Positions 27,471 to 36,930 of a DNA stretch of 64,000 nt are shown here, one piece after another; position 1 is the first letter of the stretch, and each line of letters begins with the position of its first letter. The stretch is from NCBI RefSeq assembly GCF_001570405.1, contig NZ_BBYM01000010.1:137091-201090 (forward strand), written 5' to 3'. Under the pieces are notes generated by a model. That model was not told the DNA's origin. It saw only the letters and a program-made list of their open reading frames with translations, and did no database searches. Both the position numbers and the translations under genes were made by a program. The DNA is from Microtetraspora niveoalba (GTDB taxonomy: Bacteria > Actinomycetota > Actinomycetes > Streptosporangiales > Streptosporangiaceae).

Positions 27471-28020
27471 CGGAACACCTCCTTGTATCTCGCAGATGTA
27501 TCGAACCGATACATCCGCAGGATACGTCCGCCTGGCATACCGTGCAACGTGTCAACGGCGGGGCACGATCCGGTAAAGAGCCGTAATCTGTGTCACATGC
27601 GGTCAGACTGGACGTCCTGGTCTCCTGGACGCGCCAAGCGGACGGCGTACTCGCCGGTCCGCGATGCCCGCATGGAATCGCGCGCTTCCCCAACCTGCGG
27701 GCGGTACCCCGTTCCTTCACCCTTTGTCGCCGATGTGAGCAAGATCACGCCAAATGTCGGTGATCACGGCGAACAATCGGGCGGCCAGGGTAAAAGCCGC
27801 GCCATTCCCTCCCGCGACTCCCCGGGAATGAGGAGAACTTCCCGTCCATGTGGTTCGGGTCTGCCATGGTTGGGGCTGGAACCACAGGCACGCCGCGACC
27901 GTCGTCGATACGGGCGGCGATCCTCAGGTTCGGGGTGGTCTCCTCAGTTCGTGAGGAGACGAGCCGCCCGCCCGCCGGCCCGACGTCGGCGACTTTCCCC
28001 TGATGACTGAACGAGGACGC
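27471..28020. other. Intergenic region between padR-ino1 and the PBP gene
   Basis: 550 bp divergent control region. Besides the PadR-type palindrome it holds a TTGACA on the minus strand (27555-27550) without a clear -10, and a GTGATCAC-type element near 27760. Open frames here lack ribosome sites and recognisable content. Confidence 0.55.
27485..27525. promoter_or_regulatory. Putative PadR operator palindrome
   Basis: Core inverted repeat ATGTATCG-AAC-CGATACAT (27496-27514), matching the ATGT...ACAT form of PadR operators. A second outer pair GTATC (27485-27489) and GATAC (27521-27525) is symmetric about the same centre. It overlaps the region 15-55 bp upstream of the padR start, which suits autorepression of padR-ino1. 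Confidence 0.75.
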
Positions 28021-30921
28021 GTGACCAACAGCAACTATGGACCGGAGCCGACCGGCCGTCCCGAGGGTCCCTCGGGCTCCGGTGGATCAGCCCGCCCTGG
28101 GCGCCGCCGTCGCGCGGACGCCGCGCCCGGTGATCAGTACGGCCGTGCCCCCCAGGGCCCACCAGGCGGACGTCCGGGCGCCCCGCGTCGCAGCGAGGCG
28201 GCCTTCGAGGACACACAGGGCATGCCGCCCGTCCAGCCGCCGCGCCCGGGACCGGATCCGCGTAGGAACGGTCCCGGCGGGCCCGGCGGGCAGGACCAGC
28301 GCACCCAGCGCCTGCCCCGCCCGGACGGCCTCGGCGGACGTGGACGGCCGGACGGCCCCGGTGGTCCGGGGGGGCCGGGGGGACCGCAGCGCGGCGGCAG
28401 GCCGGGCGGCGACCGGACACAGGTCATGGGCGCGCCTTCGGGCGAGCCGCGCCGCCGCGCCGACGGCGAGGAGACCCAGGCGATGCCCCCGGACGGCCGG
28501 CGCCGCCGGGGCGGTCGCGGCCCCGAAGGCCCGGGAGGGCGCGGACCCGGCGGGCGGGGCCCGCGGGACCCGCGCGACTTCGACGACGACGATGACGACG
28601 GGAAGCCGCGGCGCACCGGCTGGAAGCGGTTCATCCCCAGCTGGAAGATCCTCGTGGCCGGGTTCACCATCCTGGTGGCCGGCGTCTTCGGCATGATCGC
28701 CGTCGCGTACGCGAACACTCCGGTGCCGACCGGGAAGCAGGCGGACGCCACGGCCGAGGGCAGCGTGTTCTACTACCGCGACGGCAAGACGGCCATCGGC
28801 CGCATCGGCCAGTCGCGAGTGAACATCGATGACATCAAGAAGATCCCCATGCACGTGCAGGACGCGGTGATCGCCGCGGAGAACCGCAGCTTCCGCGAGG
28901 ACTCCGGCATCTCCTTCAGCGGCCTGATGCGGTCGGTCTACATGACCGTCACCGGCGAGCAGGTCCAGGGCGCCTCGACGATCACCCAGCAGATGGCCAG
29001 GAACTACTACGACGGCCTGAGCAGGGAGGTCAGCGCGCAGCGCAAGATCAAGGAGATCTTCGTCGCGATCAAGCTCAACAAGGAGAAGTCCAAGGACGAG
29101 ATCCTCCTGCAGTACCTCAACACGGTCCCCTTCGGCCGGGGCGCCAACGGGATCGAGGCGGCGGCCCGGGCCTTCTTCAAGAAGCACGTCTGGGAGCTGG
29201 ACGAGGGCCAGGCCGCCTACCTCGCCGGCCGCATCCAGAGCCCCAGCCGGTTCGACGTGGAGGAGAAGAAGAAGAACTTCGCCCTCACGCGGGAGCGCTT
29301 CGCGTACGCCATCGACGGCATGGCCAAGCTCGACCCGGCCAAGTACGGCGGGCTCCCGGCGAAGTACGGCGTGCAGGTCGTCGACGGTCTGCCGAAGCTC
29401 GTCGACACCAAGAAGTTCCCCAAGCTCGCGAAGGACGACGACAAGAACGTCTACGGCGGGCTCAAGGGCTACATGATCGTCCAGGCCATGGAGGAGCTGA
29501 AGGATCGCGGCATCTCGCCGGACATGGTCCGCAGCAACGGCTACAAGATCATCACCACCTTCGACAAGCGGCTGATGCTCGCGGCCAAGAAGACCGTGAA
29601 GGACGTCACCAAGGCCAACGGCATGTCGAAGGAGTACCACGCCGGGCTCGCCGCGGTAGACCCGCGCAACGGCCGGGTGCTCGCCTTCTACGGCGGCGAC
29701 GACTACGTGACCGACAACTGGAACGAGGCGTTCGACTCCAGGAAGCAGGCCGCCTCCGCCTTCAAGCCGTACGTGCTGGCCGCCTGGCTGGACGCGGGCT
29801 ACAGCCTCGGCAGCCTCGTGCCCGGCAACGTCACCAAGCCGGAGAAGCTGCCCGGCACGACGCCGATCAAGAACAGCCACAACGTGGGCCAGGCCATCGA
29901 CCTGATCAAGGCCACCGCGCAGTCGGTCAACACCGCCTTCGCCTCCATGGGGTACACGCTGGACGAGAAGAGCGGCACGATCGGCCAGCTCGCCGCGGTG
30001 AAGCAGATCGCCATCGACGCCGGTCTCAGCAAGTACTGGATGGACAAGGACGTCGAGGACCACAAGTACCTGTTCACCATCGGCAGCGCCCTGGTGACCC
30101 CGGTCGAGCAGGCCGCCGGGTACTCGATCTTCGCCAACGCCGGAAAGCACGTGGACTACCACGTGGTCAAGGAGGTCAAGCAGGGCAACCTCGTCGTCAT
30201 GCCCGAGCAGGCGACGGTCAAGCAGGTGATCAGCGCCGAGGCGGCGGCGGACGCCACCGTGGCGATGGAGGAGGTGCTCAAGTCCGGTACGGCCAGAGGC
30301 AAGGGCATCGGCCGTCCCGCCGCGGGCAAGACCGGCACGAACAACGACGAGAAGGAAGCCTGGTTCGTCGGCTACACCCCGCAGCTCGTCACCGCGGTCG
30401 GGATGTACCGCGAGCAGTGCTACACCAAGAGCGGGAAGCTCGTCCCGCTCAAGGGGCTGACCTGCCCCCTGGGCAAGGAGCCCAAGTACGGCGAGAACAA
30501 CCCGTACTCCACCGCCAAGGAGGTCTCGCTCGGCTTCGAGGGAGCCGGTCCGCCCACCAGCATCTGGCGCGCGTTCATGCTCGAGGCGATGAAGGACGAG
30601 AAGGCCGAGCAGTTCCCGGCCAAGTCCGGGATGGGCCAGCCGGAGAACATCGTGCCGAGCCCGTCGCCGAGCCCGTCGGCCACCCCCGAGGGCGAGGAGT
30701 TCCCGCCGGACGGCGGGTTCCCACCGGACGACACGACCGACTGCGACCCCATGGACCTCTCCTGCAACGGCACGGGCGACCTGGACCCGGGCGGCGACAG
30801 CGGCGGTGAGGAGGACCCGTGGGGCGACGGCGGCGACGGCTTCGGCCAGGGCCCGGCCGTGGCCCCGGCGCCCTCGCCCGGGCCGTCCGGCAGGAGGACC
30901 ACGTCGAGCACCGGCATGTAG
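28021..30921 (+). CDS. Bifunctional penicillin-binding protein (class A)
   Basis: About 966 residues. A long Gly/Pro/Arg-rich disordered cytoplasmic tail (1-190), one helix (ILVAGFTILVAGVFGMIAVAY), a GT51 glycosyltransferase (ENRSFRED, QGASTITQQMARNYYDG) and a transpeptidase domain with SAFK (near 579), SVN (near 637) and GKTGTNNDEKEAWF (near 767). It polymerises and cross-links peptidoglycan. The acidic Pro/Gly tail has no PASTA repeats. The GTG at 28021 follows GAACGAGGA; an ATG 18 bases earlier has no ribosome site. Confidence 0.94.
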   Translation: MTNSNYGPEPTGRPEGPSGSGGSARPGRRRRADAAPGDQYGRAPQGPPGGRPGAPRRSEAAFEDTQGMPPVQPPRPGPDPRRNGPGGPGGQDQRTQRLPRPDGLGGRGRPDGPGGPGGPGGPQRGGRPGGDRTQVMGAPSGEPRRRADGEETQAMPPDGRRRRGGRGPEGPGGRGPGGRGPRDPRDFDDDDDDGKPRRTGWKRFIPSWKILVAGFTILVAGVFGMIAVAYANTPVPTGKQADATAEGSVFYYRDGKTAIGRIGQSRVNIDDIKKIPMHVQDAVIAAENRSFREDSGISFSGLMRSVYMTVTGEQVQGASTITQQMARNYYDGLSREVSAQRKIKEIFVAIKLNKEKSKDEILLQYLNTVPFGRGANGIEAAARAFFKKHVWELDEGQAAYLAGRIQSPSRFDVEEKKKNFALTRERFAYAIDGMAKLDPAKYGGLPAKYGVQVVDGLPKLVDTKKFPKLAKDDDKNVYGGLKGYMIVQAMEELKDRGISPDMVRSNGYKIITTFDKRLMLAAKKTVKDVTKANGMSKEYHAGLAAVDPRNGRVLAFYGGDDYVTDNWNEAFDSRKQAASAFKPYVLAAWLDAGYSLGSLVPGNVTKPEKLPGTTPIKNSHNVGQAIDLIKATAQSVNTAFASMGYTLDEKSGTIGQLAAVKQIAIDAGLSKYWMDKDVEDHKYLFTIGSALVTPVEQAAGYSIFANAGKHVDYHVVKEVKQGNLVVMPEQATVKQVISAEAAADATVAMEEVLKSGTARGKGIGRPAAGKTGTNNDEKEAWFVGYTPQLVTAVGMYREQCYTKSGKLVPLKGLTCPLGKEPKYGENNPYSTAKEVSLGFEGAGPPTSIWRAFMLEAMKDEKAEQFPAKSGMGQPENIVPSPSPSPSATPEGEEFPPDGGFPPDDTTDCDPMDLSCNGTGDLDPGGDSGGEEDPWGDGGDGFGQGPAVAPAPSPGPSGRRTTSSTGM

Positions 30922-31220
30922 TGCCCGCGAGCCCCCGCGCGTCCCGCACGCGCGGGGGCTTCGCCTTTTCCGGAAACGGAGAAACCGCATGAAAGATTCA
31001 GCGAGAACCGCCGTGAATTCGCCGCGGCGAACGCGGAGAACGCCGGGAACGCGAGGAACCCCGCGTACGAGAGGCGCCGGGCGAACACGGAGAAAAGCCG
31101 TCGCGCCGTTCTTGGCTTATTGTGCGTACGGCGCCGCTGCTGAAAAGCTGATCGACGATCGGCGGGCCCGCCCGTACGCCTCCGCACACCGTTTCCCGAA
31201 AAGTGATCGATAGGCGCGTG
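30922..31220. other. Intergenic region between PBP and GT87 genes
   Basis: 299 bp. Apart from the terminator at its left end it contains A-rich patches (GGAAACGGAGAAACCGCATG...) unusual for this GC-rich sequence, and repeated CGCG(A)ACGCGGAG/CGCGAGG-type words near 31020-31060. No gene seen. Confidence 0.5.
30930..30960 (+). terminator. Rho-independent terminator after PBP gene
   Basis: Perfect 12-bp stem AGCCCCCGCGCG / CGCGCGGGGGCT, 7-base loop, then TCGCCTTTT. Confidence 0.88.
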
Positions 31221-32549
31221 ATGACTCGGACCACGAACGCTCCTGGCCCGCTCGGCGCGGTCGCGCAGAGGGCGGTGCCCTACCTGCCGCTCGGGCTCCT
31301 CGCCGGTCTCGGCGCGGTGCTCGCCTTCCTGTGGAAATGGCCGTGCCGGTTCGGGGGCGCGTGGAACGGCGGTCTCGGGCAGTACACGAACTTCTGCTAC
31401 ACCGACATCTATCCGCTGTGGTGGGCCGAGCACCTGAACGAGGGGAAGATCCCCTACGTCGACTATCCGGTCGAATATCCCGTCGGCATCGGCGCGATCA
31501 TGGAGTTCGCCCGGCGCCTGGCCGGCGGCGACGGCGTCGCGTTCTACGACATCACCGTCATCCTCATGGGCGCGTCCCTGGTCGCCGGGGTGCTGATCAT
31601 GGCGGCCCTGGCCGGGCCCGCCCGCCCCTGGGACGCCCTCTGGTACGCCGTCGGCCCCGCGGTCATCCTCTGCGCGTACATCAACTGGGACCTGGCGGCC
31701 GGGGCGCTCGCCCTGGGCGGGCTGCTCGCCTGGTCGCGGGACCGGCACGTGCTCGCCGGAGTCCTGCTCTCGCTGTCGGTGGCCACGAAGTTCTATCCGC
31801 TGATGTTCTTCGGCGCGCTGTTCCTGCTCACCGCCCGCACCGGGAAGTGGGTCCCGTTCTTCCGCATGGCGGTCGCCGCGGCGGGGACCTGGCTGGTCGC
31901 CAACGTCCCGGTCATGCTGATCAACTTCGAGGGGTGGAAGCGGTTCTACTCCTTCAGCAGCGAGCGCGGCGCCGACTGGGGCGGCCTGTGGTTCTTCTTC
32001 CAGCGCAAGGACTGGGGCTTCCTCGCCGACACCGGGTCGCTGAACACGATGGCCATGGCCGCGCTCGCCGTGCTGCTCCTGGGGATCGCGGTGCTCGCCG
32101 TGGCGGCGCCGCGCCGGCCCCGGCTGATGCAGCTCTGCTTCCTCGCGCTCGCGGCCTTCATGGTGACGAACAAGGTGTGGTCGCCGCAGTACGTGCTCTG
32201 GCTGCTGCCGTTCGCCGTACTGGCCCGGCCGAAGTGGGGCGCACTCGTCGCCTGGCAGATCGCCGAGTGCTGGTACTTCTTCGCGATCTGGCTCTATCTC
32301 ACCGCCCAGTACCCGGACGGGGTGAACCTCGGCATCGGGGACACCTCGTACTTCCTCGCGGTGTGGGCCCGGGCGATCACGATCGTCGTCCTGATGGCCC
32401 TGGTCGTACGGGACATCCTGCGGCCGGAGGTGGACGCCGTCCGCGCGGGCGGGGCCGACGACCCGTCCGGCGGCGTGTTCGACGGGGCCGAGGACCGGTT
32501 CACGCTCACGCCCCGGCCGAAGGCCGACGTGGCGGCCGTGGAAGCCTGA
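31221..32549 (+). CDS. GT87-type polytopic glycosyltransferase (first of two)
   Basis: 442 residues with about ten membrane helices. Resembles the GT87 / DUF2029 polyprenol-phosphate-mannose-dependent mannosyltransferases: early acidic loop (NFCYTDIYPLWW), YVDYPVEYPVG, and the C-terminal motif NKVWSPQYVLWLLPF. It probably adds sugars to a lipid-linked or cell-wall glycan outside the membrane. ATG at 31221 chosen; a GTG at 31203 is also possible. The second family member follows 4 bp later. Confidence 0.8.
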   Translation: MTRTTNAPGPLGAVAQRAVPYLPLGLLAGLGAVLAFLWKWPCRFGGAWNGGLGQYTNFCYTDIYPLWWAEHLNEGKIPYVDYPVEYPVGIGAIMEFARRLAGGDGVAFYDITVILMGASLVAGVLIMAALAGPARPWDALWYAVGPAVILCAYINWDLAAGALALGGLLAWSRDRHVLAGVLLSLSVATKFYPLMFFGALFLLTARTGKWVPFFRMAVAAAGTWLVANVPVMLINFEGWKRFYSFSSERGADWGGLWFFFQRKDWGFLADTGSLNTMAMAALAVLLLGIAVLAVAAPRRPRLMQLCFLALAAFMVTNKVWSPQYVLWLLPFAVLARPKWGALVAWQIAECWYFFAIWLYLTAQYPDGVNLGIGDTSYFLAVWARAITIVVLMALVVRDILRPEVDAVRAGGADDPSGGVFDGAEDRFTLTPRPKADVAAVEA

Positions 32550-32553
32550 GAGG

Positions 32554-33837
32554 GTGCGACACCGGTTTCCCTGGCAGGTGCTGCCCGTCTGGCTGATCAC
32601 GCGCGCGGTGCTCTTCCTCGCCGCGACGCAGGTCATCCCGGTCGGGCACGAGGGGTCGTTCGAGGGCGACGTCACGCTCTACGGCAACTGGGCCCAGATC
32701 CTTCTCGGCGGGGAGTTCCCCGCCGGGGACGACAAGTGGCAGTACCCGCCCTACGCCGCGCTGCCCATGCTCGCGCCGCACCTGCTGCCGTGGAGCTACC
32801 GGATCAGCTTCTACGCGGTCGCGCTGGTGTGCGACCTGGCGATCCTGCTGCTGCTGTGCCGGTTCACCGCCAAGACCGGCGGGAGCCGTGCCGGCGTGTG
32901 GGGGTGGACCGTCGGAGCGGCCCTGCTCGGGCCGCTGCTGATCTCCCGGTACGACCTGATGGTGACCCTGGTCGCGGTCCTCGCGCTCACGCTCTCGACG
33001 GACGCGGCGGTGCGGGGAGCGCTGATCGGGTTTGGGTTGGCGATCAAGGTGTGGCCGGTCGCGTTGCTCGCCGGGCTGCGCCGCTGGCGCGAGCTGCTCA
33101 CCGGCGGCGCCTCGTCCCTGGTGGTCGTGGTGCTCGGCTGCGGCGTGGCCACCCTGGTCCTGCCGCACGCGCTCGACTTCCTCACCGCTCAGCAGGATCG
33201 GGGGCTCCAGATCGAGTCGCTGGCGGCCACGCCGTTCGCGCTGGCCCGCGCGCTGGGGTGGTGGGGCGGGTTCACGACGTACCAGCACGGTGCGATGGAG
33301 CTCGTCGGTCCCGGCGTCGAGAGCGCGACCCTGGTGAGCGTCGCCGCGACGCCGGCCGCGTTCGTCCTGCTCCTGGTGTGGTGGTTCCGCGCCGCGCCGA
33401 CCGAGAACACGTACTTCGACGCGGCGCTGACCACGGTGTTGTTCCTGGTGGTGACCAGCAGGGTGTTGTCGCCGCAGTACCTGGTCTGGCTGCTGGGCGT
33501 CGCTGCGGTGGTGCTCGCGGCGCGGACCCGGCAACGGCCCGCCGCCTGGCTCGTCCTCGCCGCGACCCTGCTGACCGGGATCATGTACCCCTGGGTGGAG
33601 GAGGACTACAGCTGGAGCGGCCGGCTGCCGGGCACGCTGGTCCTGGTCGCGCGCAATCTCGTCTTCCTCGCGGCGGCCGTCGTGTCGTTCGTCCAGCTCT
33701 GGCGCAGCACCCGCCGGCCGCGCGCGGCCGGGCACGGAGAGTCGGACGAGCGCGGAGAGGACGCCGAGCCCGGCGAGGATATCGGCGATCCCGGGGACGG
33801 TGCGGCCTCGCGCGGTCCCGGGATGCGCACGGCGTAA
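32554..33837 (+). CDS. GT87-type polytopic glycosyltransferase (second of two)
   Basis: 427 residues, polytopic, paralogous to the preceding gene: GDVTLYGNWAQILLGGEFP, KWQYPPYAALPML, and the C-terminal SRVLSPQYLVWLLG that mirrors the first gene's motif. The C-terminus is a charged tail. GTG start four bases after the upstream stop, so the pair is an operon. The same tandem pair follows the PBP gene in Streptomyces. Confidence 0.8.
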   Translation: MRHRFPWQVLPVWLITRAVLFLAATQVIPVGHEGSFEGDVTLYGNWAQILLGGEFPAGDDKWQYPPYAALPMLAPHLLPWSYRISFYAVALVCDLAILLLLCRFTAKTGGSRAGVWGWTVGAALLGPLLISRYDLMVTLVAVLALTLSTDAAVRGALIGFGLAIKVWPVALLAGLRRWRELLTGGASSLVVVVLGCGVATLVLPHALDFLTAQQDRGLQIESLAATPFALARALGWWGGFTTYQHGAMELVGPGVESATLVSVAATPAAFVLLLVWWFRAAPTENTYFDAALTTVLFLVVTSRVLSPQYLVWLLGVAAVVLAARTRQRPAAWLVLAATLLTGIMYPWVEEDYSWSGRLPGTLVLVARNLVFLAAAVVSFVQLWRSTRRPRAAGHGESDERGEDAEPGEDIGDPGDGAASRGPGMRTA

Positions 33838-33875
33838 GTCCCTACCCGTTCTGATCCGGCCGTAATCCAGAGAAG

Positions 33876-33896
33876 TTATCCACAGGCTGTGGACAC
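33876..33896. promoter_or_regulatory. Head-to-head DnaA boxes
   Basis: A perfect TTATCCACA (33876-33884) faces an inverted GTGTCCACA (33888-33896, read on the minus strand), with TCCACAG-G-CTGTGGA at the join. A third weaker TGTGGAG lies at about 33897. Located between the convergent GT87 and nfo genes. Confidence 0.65.
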
Positions 33897-33915
33897 TGTG
33901 GAGAACCGGTGGACG

Positions 33916-34710
33916 TCAGAGGTGCTTGCGCAGGAAGGCGATGTCGTCGGCCTGGCCCTCGAACGGCGTCTCCACCACGATCGGCGCTTCGGCCTGGCGG
34001 CAGACCGCGAGGATGCGCTCGGCGTCGATCTGGCCCGCGCCCAGGTTGGCGTGCCGGTCCGCGCCGGAGTCGAAGGCGTCGCGCGAGTCGTTGCAGTGGA
34101 CCAGGTCGATGCGGCCGGTGATCGCCTTCACCCGGTCCACGACGTCGGCGAGGTCCTCGCCGCCCGCGTGCGCGTGACAGGTGTCCAGGCAGAAGCCGAT
34201 CATCGACGCGTCCCGCGCACCCGAGGTGACCGCGTCCCAGAGCCTGGCGATCCGATCGAGCTTGCGCGCCATCGCGTTGCCGCCGCCCGCCGTGTTCTCG
34301 ATCAGCACGGGGATCGGGCAGTCCATCCGCTCGAACACCTTGCGCCAGTTGTCGAACCCGATCTGCGGGTCGTCGTCCTTGTTGACGTGGCCGCCGTGGA
34401 CGATCAGGCCCTTCGCGCCGATGGAGGCGGCCGCCTTGAGGTGGCCCTCCAGGAGCTTGCGGCTCGGGATGCGGATCCGGTTGTTCGCCGTGGCCACGTT
34501 GATCACGTAGGGCGCGTGGACGTAGACGTCCACCTCCGACTCCTTGATCGCGTCGGCGCTCTCCGGCAGGACCGGGCCCTTCCACCCCTGCGGGTCGCCG
34601 AGGAAGAACTGCACGACGTCGGCGTCGCGCGCCGCCGCGTGGGCGAGCGGGTCGTCCTGGTCGACGTGCGCGCCGATGCGCGGGAGGCGTACGTCCTGAC
34701 CACTGCCCAT
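33916..34710 (-). CDS. nfo: Deoxyribonuclease IV (AP endonuclease)
   Basis: 264-residue TIM-barrel endonuclease IV that cuts at abasic sites in base excision repair. Metal-binding residues are seen in IVHGGHVN, PVLIENTAGGGNAM, IGFCLDTCHAHAGG, LVHCNDSRDAFDSGADRHAN and the end VVETPFEG. The ATG at 34710 follows GGAGG by ten bases. Confidence 0.92.
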   Translation of the reverse strand: MGSGQDVRLPRIGAHVDQDDPLAHAAARDADVVQFFLGDPQGWKGPVLPESADAIKESEVDVYVHAPYVINVATANNRIRIPSRKLLEGHLKAAASIGAKGLIVHGGHVNKDDDPQIGFDNWRKVFERMDCPIPVLIENTAGGGNAMARKLDRIARLWDAVTSGARDASMIGFCLDTCHAHAGGEDLADVVDRVKAITGRIDLVHCNDSRDAFDSGADRHANLGAGQIDAERILAVCRQAEAPIVVETPFEGQADDIAFLRKHL

Positions 34711-34942
34711 CGTCGTCCTACCTCCGTGGGTCGGGGAAGCGTGTGGAAGATGCCGCACACCCGCAGGCGCCGGTGCCGTGCCGCGCGTGGGGCGTGCCGT
34801 ACCGACACTAGACGGTCCCGCCGGAACGCGTCCCGACGGTGAAGGGCGAACCCTAAGCCATCGGCAAAGAGCGTTTCAAGGGGACTTGACCGGGAAGCGC
34901 TCTTTTGACGGCGCGGCGCGCGCCGACGCACGAGGAGGCGAC

Positions 34943-35119
34943 ATGACCCCCCGACTGTTGCGCGTCATCCTGGTGATCTACATCGTCGTCGGCGTCTACG
35001 TCGCCTGGGTGCACCACTATCTGACGCCCGGCGTGCTGCGTCAGCTCGCCCAGGCGCTGCTGGCCGTCTTCCTCTGGGTCCTCGTCCTGCTGGGCGTGGA
35101 CCTGCACCTGGCCCGCTGA
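34943..35119 (+). CDS. Small hydrophobic membrane protein, 58 residues
   Basis: A very good ribosome site (GAGGAGG, six bases before the ATG) supports this short gene. Sequence: basic start, one long helix (VILVIYIVVGVYVAWVHHYL), then a second hydrophobic stretch (LLAVFLWVLVLLGVDL). I do not recognise a family. It is divergent from nfo and convergent with the next gene. Confidence 0.65.
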   Translation: MTPRLLRVILVIYIVVGVYVAWVHHYLTPGVLRQLAQALLAVFLWVLVLLGVDLHLAR

Positions 35120-35184
35120 CCGCCGGACCGGGCGGCCCGCCCGCCGGGTACGCTCCGGTCACGGGTTCGGCTACGGGCCCGGCG

Positions 35185-35496
35185 TCATGGGAGGTAGCCT
35201 CCGTGCGCGATCCCGAGCGCGGCCCCCACGAACGAGGCGACGATCCCGATGATGATGATGCTGCGCTGCGGGGTCGTCACGGAGACGTACTGCGCGTAGA
35301 GCCCGCCGCAGAACCCGATGGTGCCCACCCACGAGGCGACCGGGTGGAGACCGACGACGAACCCGGTGACGATCGCCAGGAGTCCGACGACCAGGGTGCT
35401 GACCGCCAGGGCGTTCTCCAGAGTGTGCGGCCTGCCGTCCGTGTTCAGGGTGAACCGGTAGGGCGGCCGTCTGAGGCGTCCAAGAACGTTCGGCAT
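35185..35496 (-). CDS. Small membrane protein, two to three helices
   Basis: About 103 residues from an ATG eight bases after GAGGGGG. Hydrophobic segments near 31-53, 55-72 and 80-100 and a cytoplasmic N-terminus ([20 protein letters not shown]). A similar gene sits just upstream of rpsF in Streptomyces; function unknown. Confidence 0.7.
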   Translation of the reverse strand: MPNVLGRLRRPPYRFTLNTDGRPHTLENALAVSTLVVGLLAIVTGFVVGLHPVASWVGTIGFCGGLYAQYVSVTTPQRSIIIIGIVASFVGAALGIAHGGYLP

Positions 35497-35677
35497 CTGC
35501 GTCACCCCCTCATGCTGCTCAGTTTCCCTCGCCAGGGCCGCGTACGGCCAGGGTCCTGGTAGCCTGAATCGGCTGTGTTCGATACGCGTGGGGTGGATTT
35601 CCCCGCGCTGCCCACAGCGTCCTCCTGTCACGGCAAGGCGTCGTGACCGCAAGAGTCCAGAGGAGGTTGGATTCCGC

Positions 35678-35968
35678 ATGCGTCGTTACGAGCTGATGGT
35701 CATCCTCGACCCGTCCCTCGATGAGCGCACCGTGCAGCCCTCGCTCGACCAGTTCCTGGGCGTCGTCCGGGGCGACGGCGGCACCGTGGAGAAGGTCGAC
35801 GTCTGGGGCCGCCGCCGGCTGTCCTACGACATCGCCAAGAAGTCCGAGGGCATCTACGCCGTGGTCGACCTGACCGCGGAGCCCGCCACGGTCAAGGAGC
35901 TGGACCGCCAGCTCAACCTGAACGAGGGCATTCTCCGCACCAAGGTCATCCGTCCCGAGCTTCACTGA
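35678..35968 (+). CDS. rpsF: 30S ribosomal protein S6
   Basis: 96 residues beginning [16 protein letters not shown], the S6 fold, which pairs with S18 in the small subunit. First gene of rpsF-ssb-rpsR-rplI. A purine-rich AGAGGAGG precedes the ATG by eleven bases. Confidence 0.96.
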   Translation: MRRYELMVILDPSLDERTVQPSLDQFLGVVRGDGGTVEKVDVWGRRRLSYDIAKKSEGIYAVVDLTAEPATVKELDRQLNLNEGILRTKVIRPELH

Positions 35969-36063
35969 GTGCGAACGGCCGAGCCCGGCTCTTTTGTCGG
36001 GCCGTGGTCGTACTCTGAGCCCTTGACGGCTGAGCTGACGGGATAGGAAGGCGAAAGCGACCG

Positions 36064-36591
36064 ATGGCAGCAGGCGACACCACGATCACCATCGTCGGCA
36101 ACCTTGTCGACGACCCCGAGCTGCGCTTCACCCCGACGGGGCAGGCGGTGGCCCGGTTCCGCATCGCATCCACTCCGCGGTTCCTGGACCGCCAGACCAA
36201 CGAGTGGAAGGACGGCGAAGGCCTGTTCCTGACCTGCAACGTGTGGCGGCAGGCGGCGGAGAACGTCGCCGAGAGCCTGCAGCGCGGCATGCGGGTCATC
36301 GTGCAGGGACGGCTGCGCCAACGGTCGTACGAGACCAAGGAAGGCGAGAAGCGCACGGTCTACGAGGTCGAGGTCGACGAGGTCGGCCCGTCGCTGCGCA
36401 ACGCCACCGCCAAGGTGAACAAGACCGCCCGGCAGGGCGGCGGCGGCGGTGGGTTCGGCGGCGGCCCGGCGAACGACCCCTGGGCGTCGGCCACGCCCGC
36501 TCCTCCGAGCGGCGGCGGTGGCGGCTACGGCCAGGGGGGCGGCGGCGGCGGCTTCGGCGGCGGCGACTTCAGCGACGAACCGCCTTTCTAG
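36064..36591 (+). CDS. ssb: Single-stranded DNA-binding protein
   Basis: 175 residues: N-terminal OB-fold (about 1-110, [20 protein letters not shown]), a Gly-rich linker, and the acidic tip DFSDEPPF that recruits replication and repair partners. Located between rpsF and rpsR. Confidence 0.97.
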   Translation: MAAGDTTITIVGNLVDDPELRFTPTGQAVARFRIASTPRFLDRQTNEWKDGEGLFLTCNVWRQAAENVAESLQRGMRVIVQGRLRQRSYETKEGEKRTVYEVEVDEVGPSLRNATAKVNKTARQGGGGGGFGGGPANDPWASATPAPPSGGGGGYGQGGGGGGFGGGDFSDEPPF

Positions 36592-36676
36592 TCACCCCTC
36601 GGGGTGACAGCACCACACGAATACGTATCCGAGCGACCATTCCCGCATCATGCGGGGCTCTGAAAGGAGCACCACG

Positions 36677-36913
36677 ATGGCGAAGCCGGCACTGCGCAAG
36701 CCGAAGAAGAAGGTTTGCCTGTTCTGCCACGACAAGATCTCCTACGTCGACTACAAGGACACGGCGCTGCTGCGGAAGTTCATCTCCGACCGCGGCAAGA
36801 TCCGTGCTCGCCGGGTGACGGGCAACTGCACCCAGCACCAGCGCGACGTGGCCACCGCTATCAAGAACGCTCGTGAGATGGCCCTGCTGCCGTACACGAG
36901 CACCGCGCGCTAA
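36677..36913 (+). CDS. rpsR: 30S ribosomal protein S18
   Basis: 78 residues. The motif [10 protein letters not shown] together with TGNCTQHQ keeps the cysteines of the zinc-binding (C+) form of S18. Actinobacteria often also carry a cysteine-free copy elsewhere. ATG after GAAAGGAG. Confidence 0.96.
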   Translation: MAKPALRKPKKKVCLFCHDKISYVDYKDTALLRKFISDRGKIRARRVTGNCTQHQRDVATAIKNAREMALLPYTSTAR

Positions 36914-36930
36914 GGAAGGAGTCTCAGGAC

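Noticed and set aside
27483..28010. 175-residue frame upstream of the PBP gene
   Set aside because: It starts inside the PadR operator region, lacks a ribosome site and has no recognisable content.
28087..30990. 967-residue minus-strand open frame
   Set aside because: Antisense to the class A PBP, whose catalytic motifs are intact.
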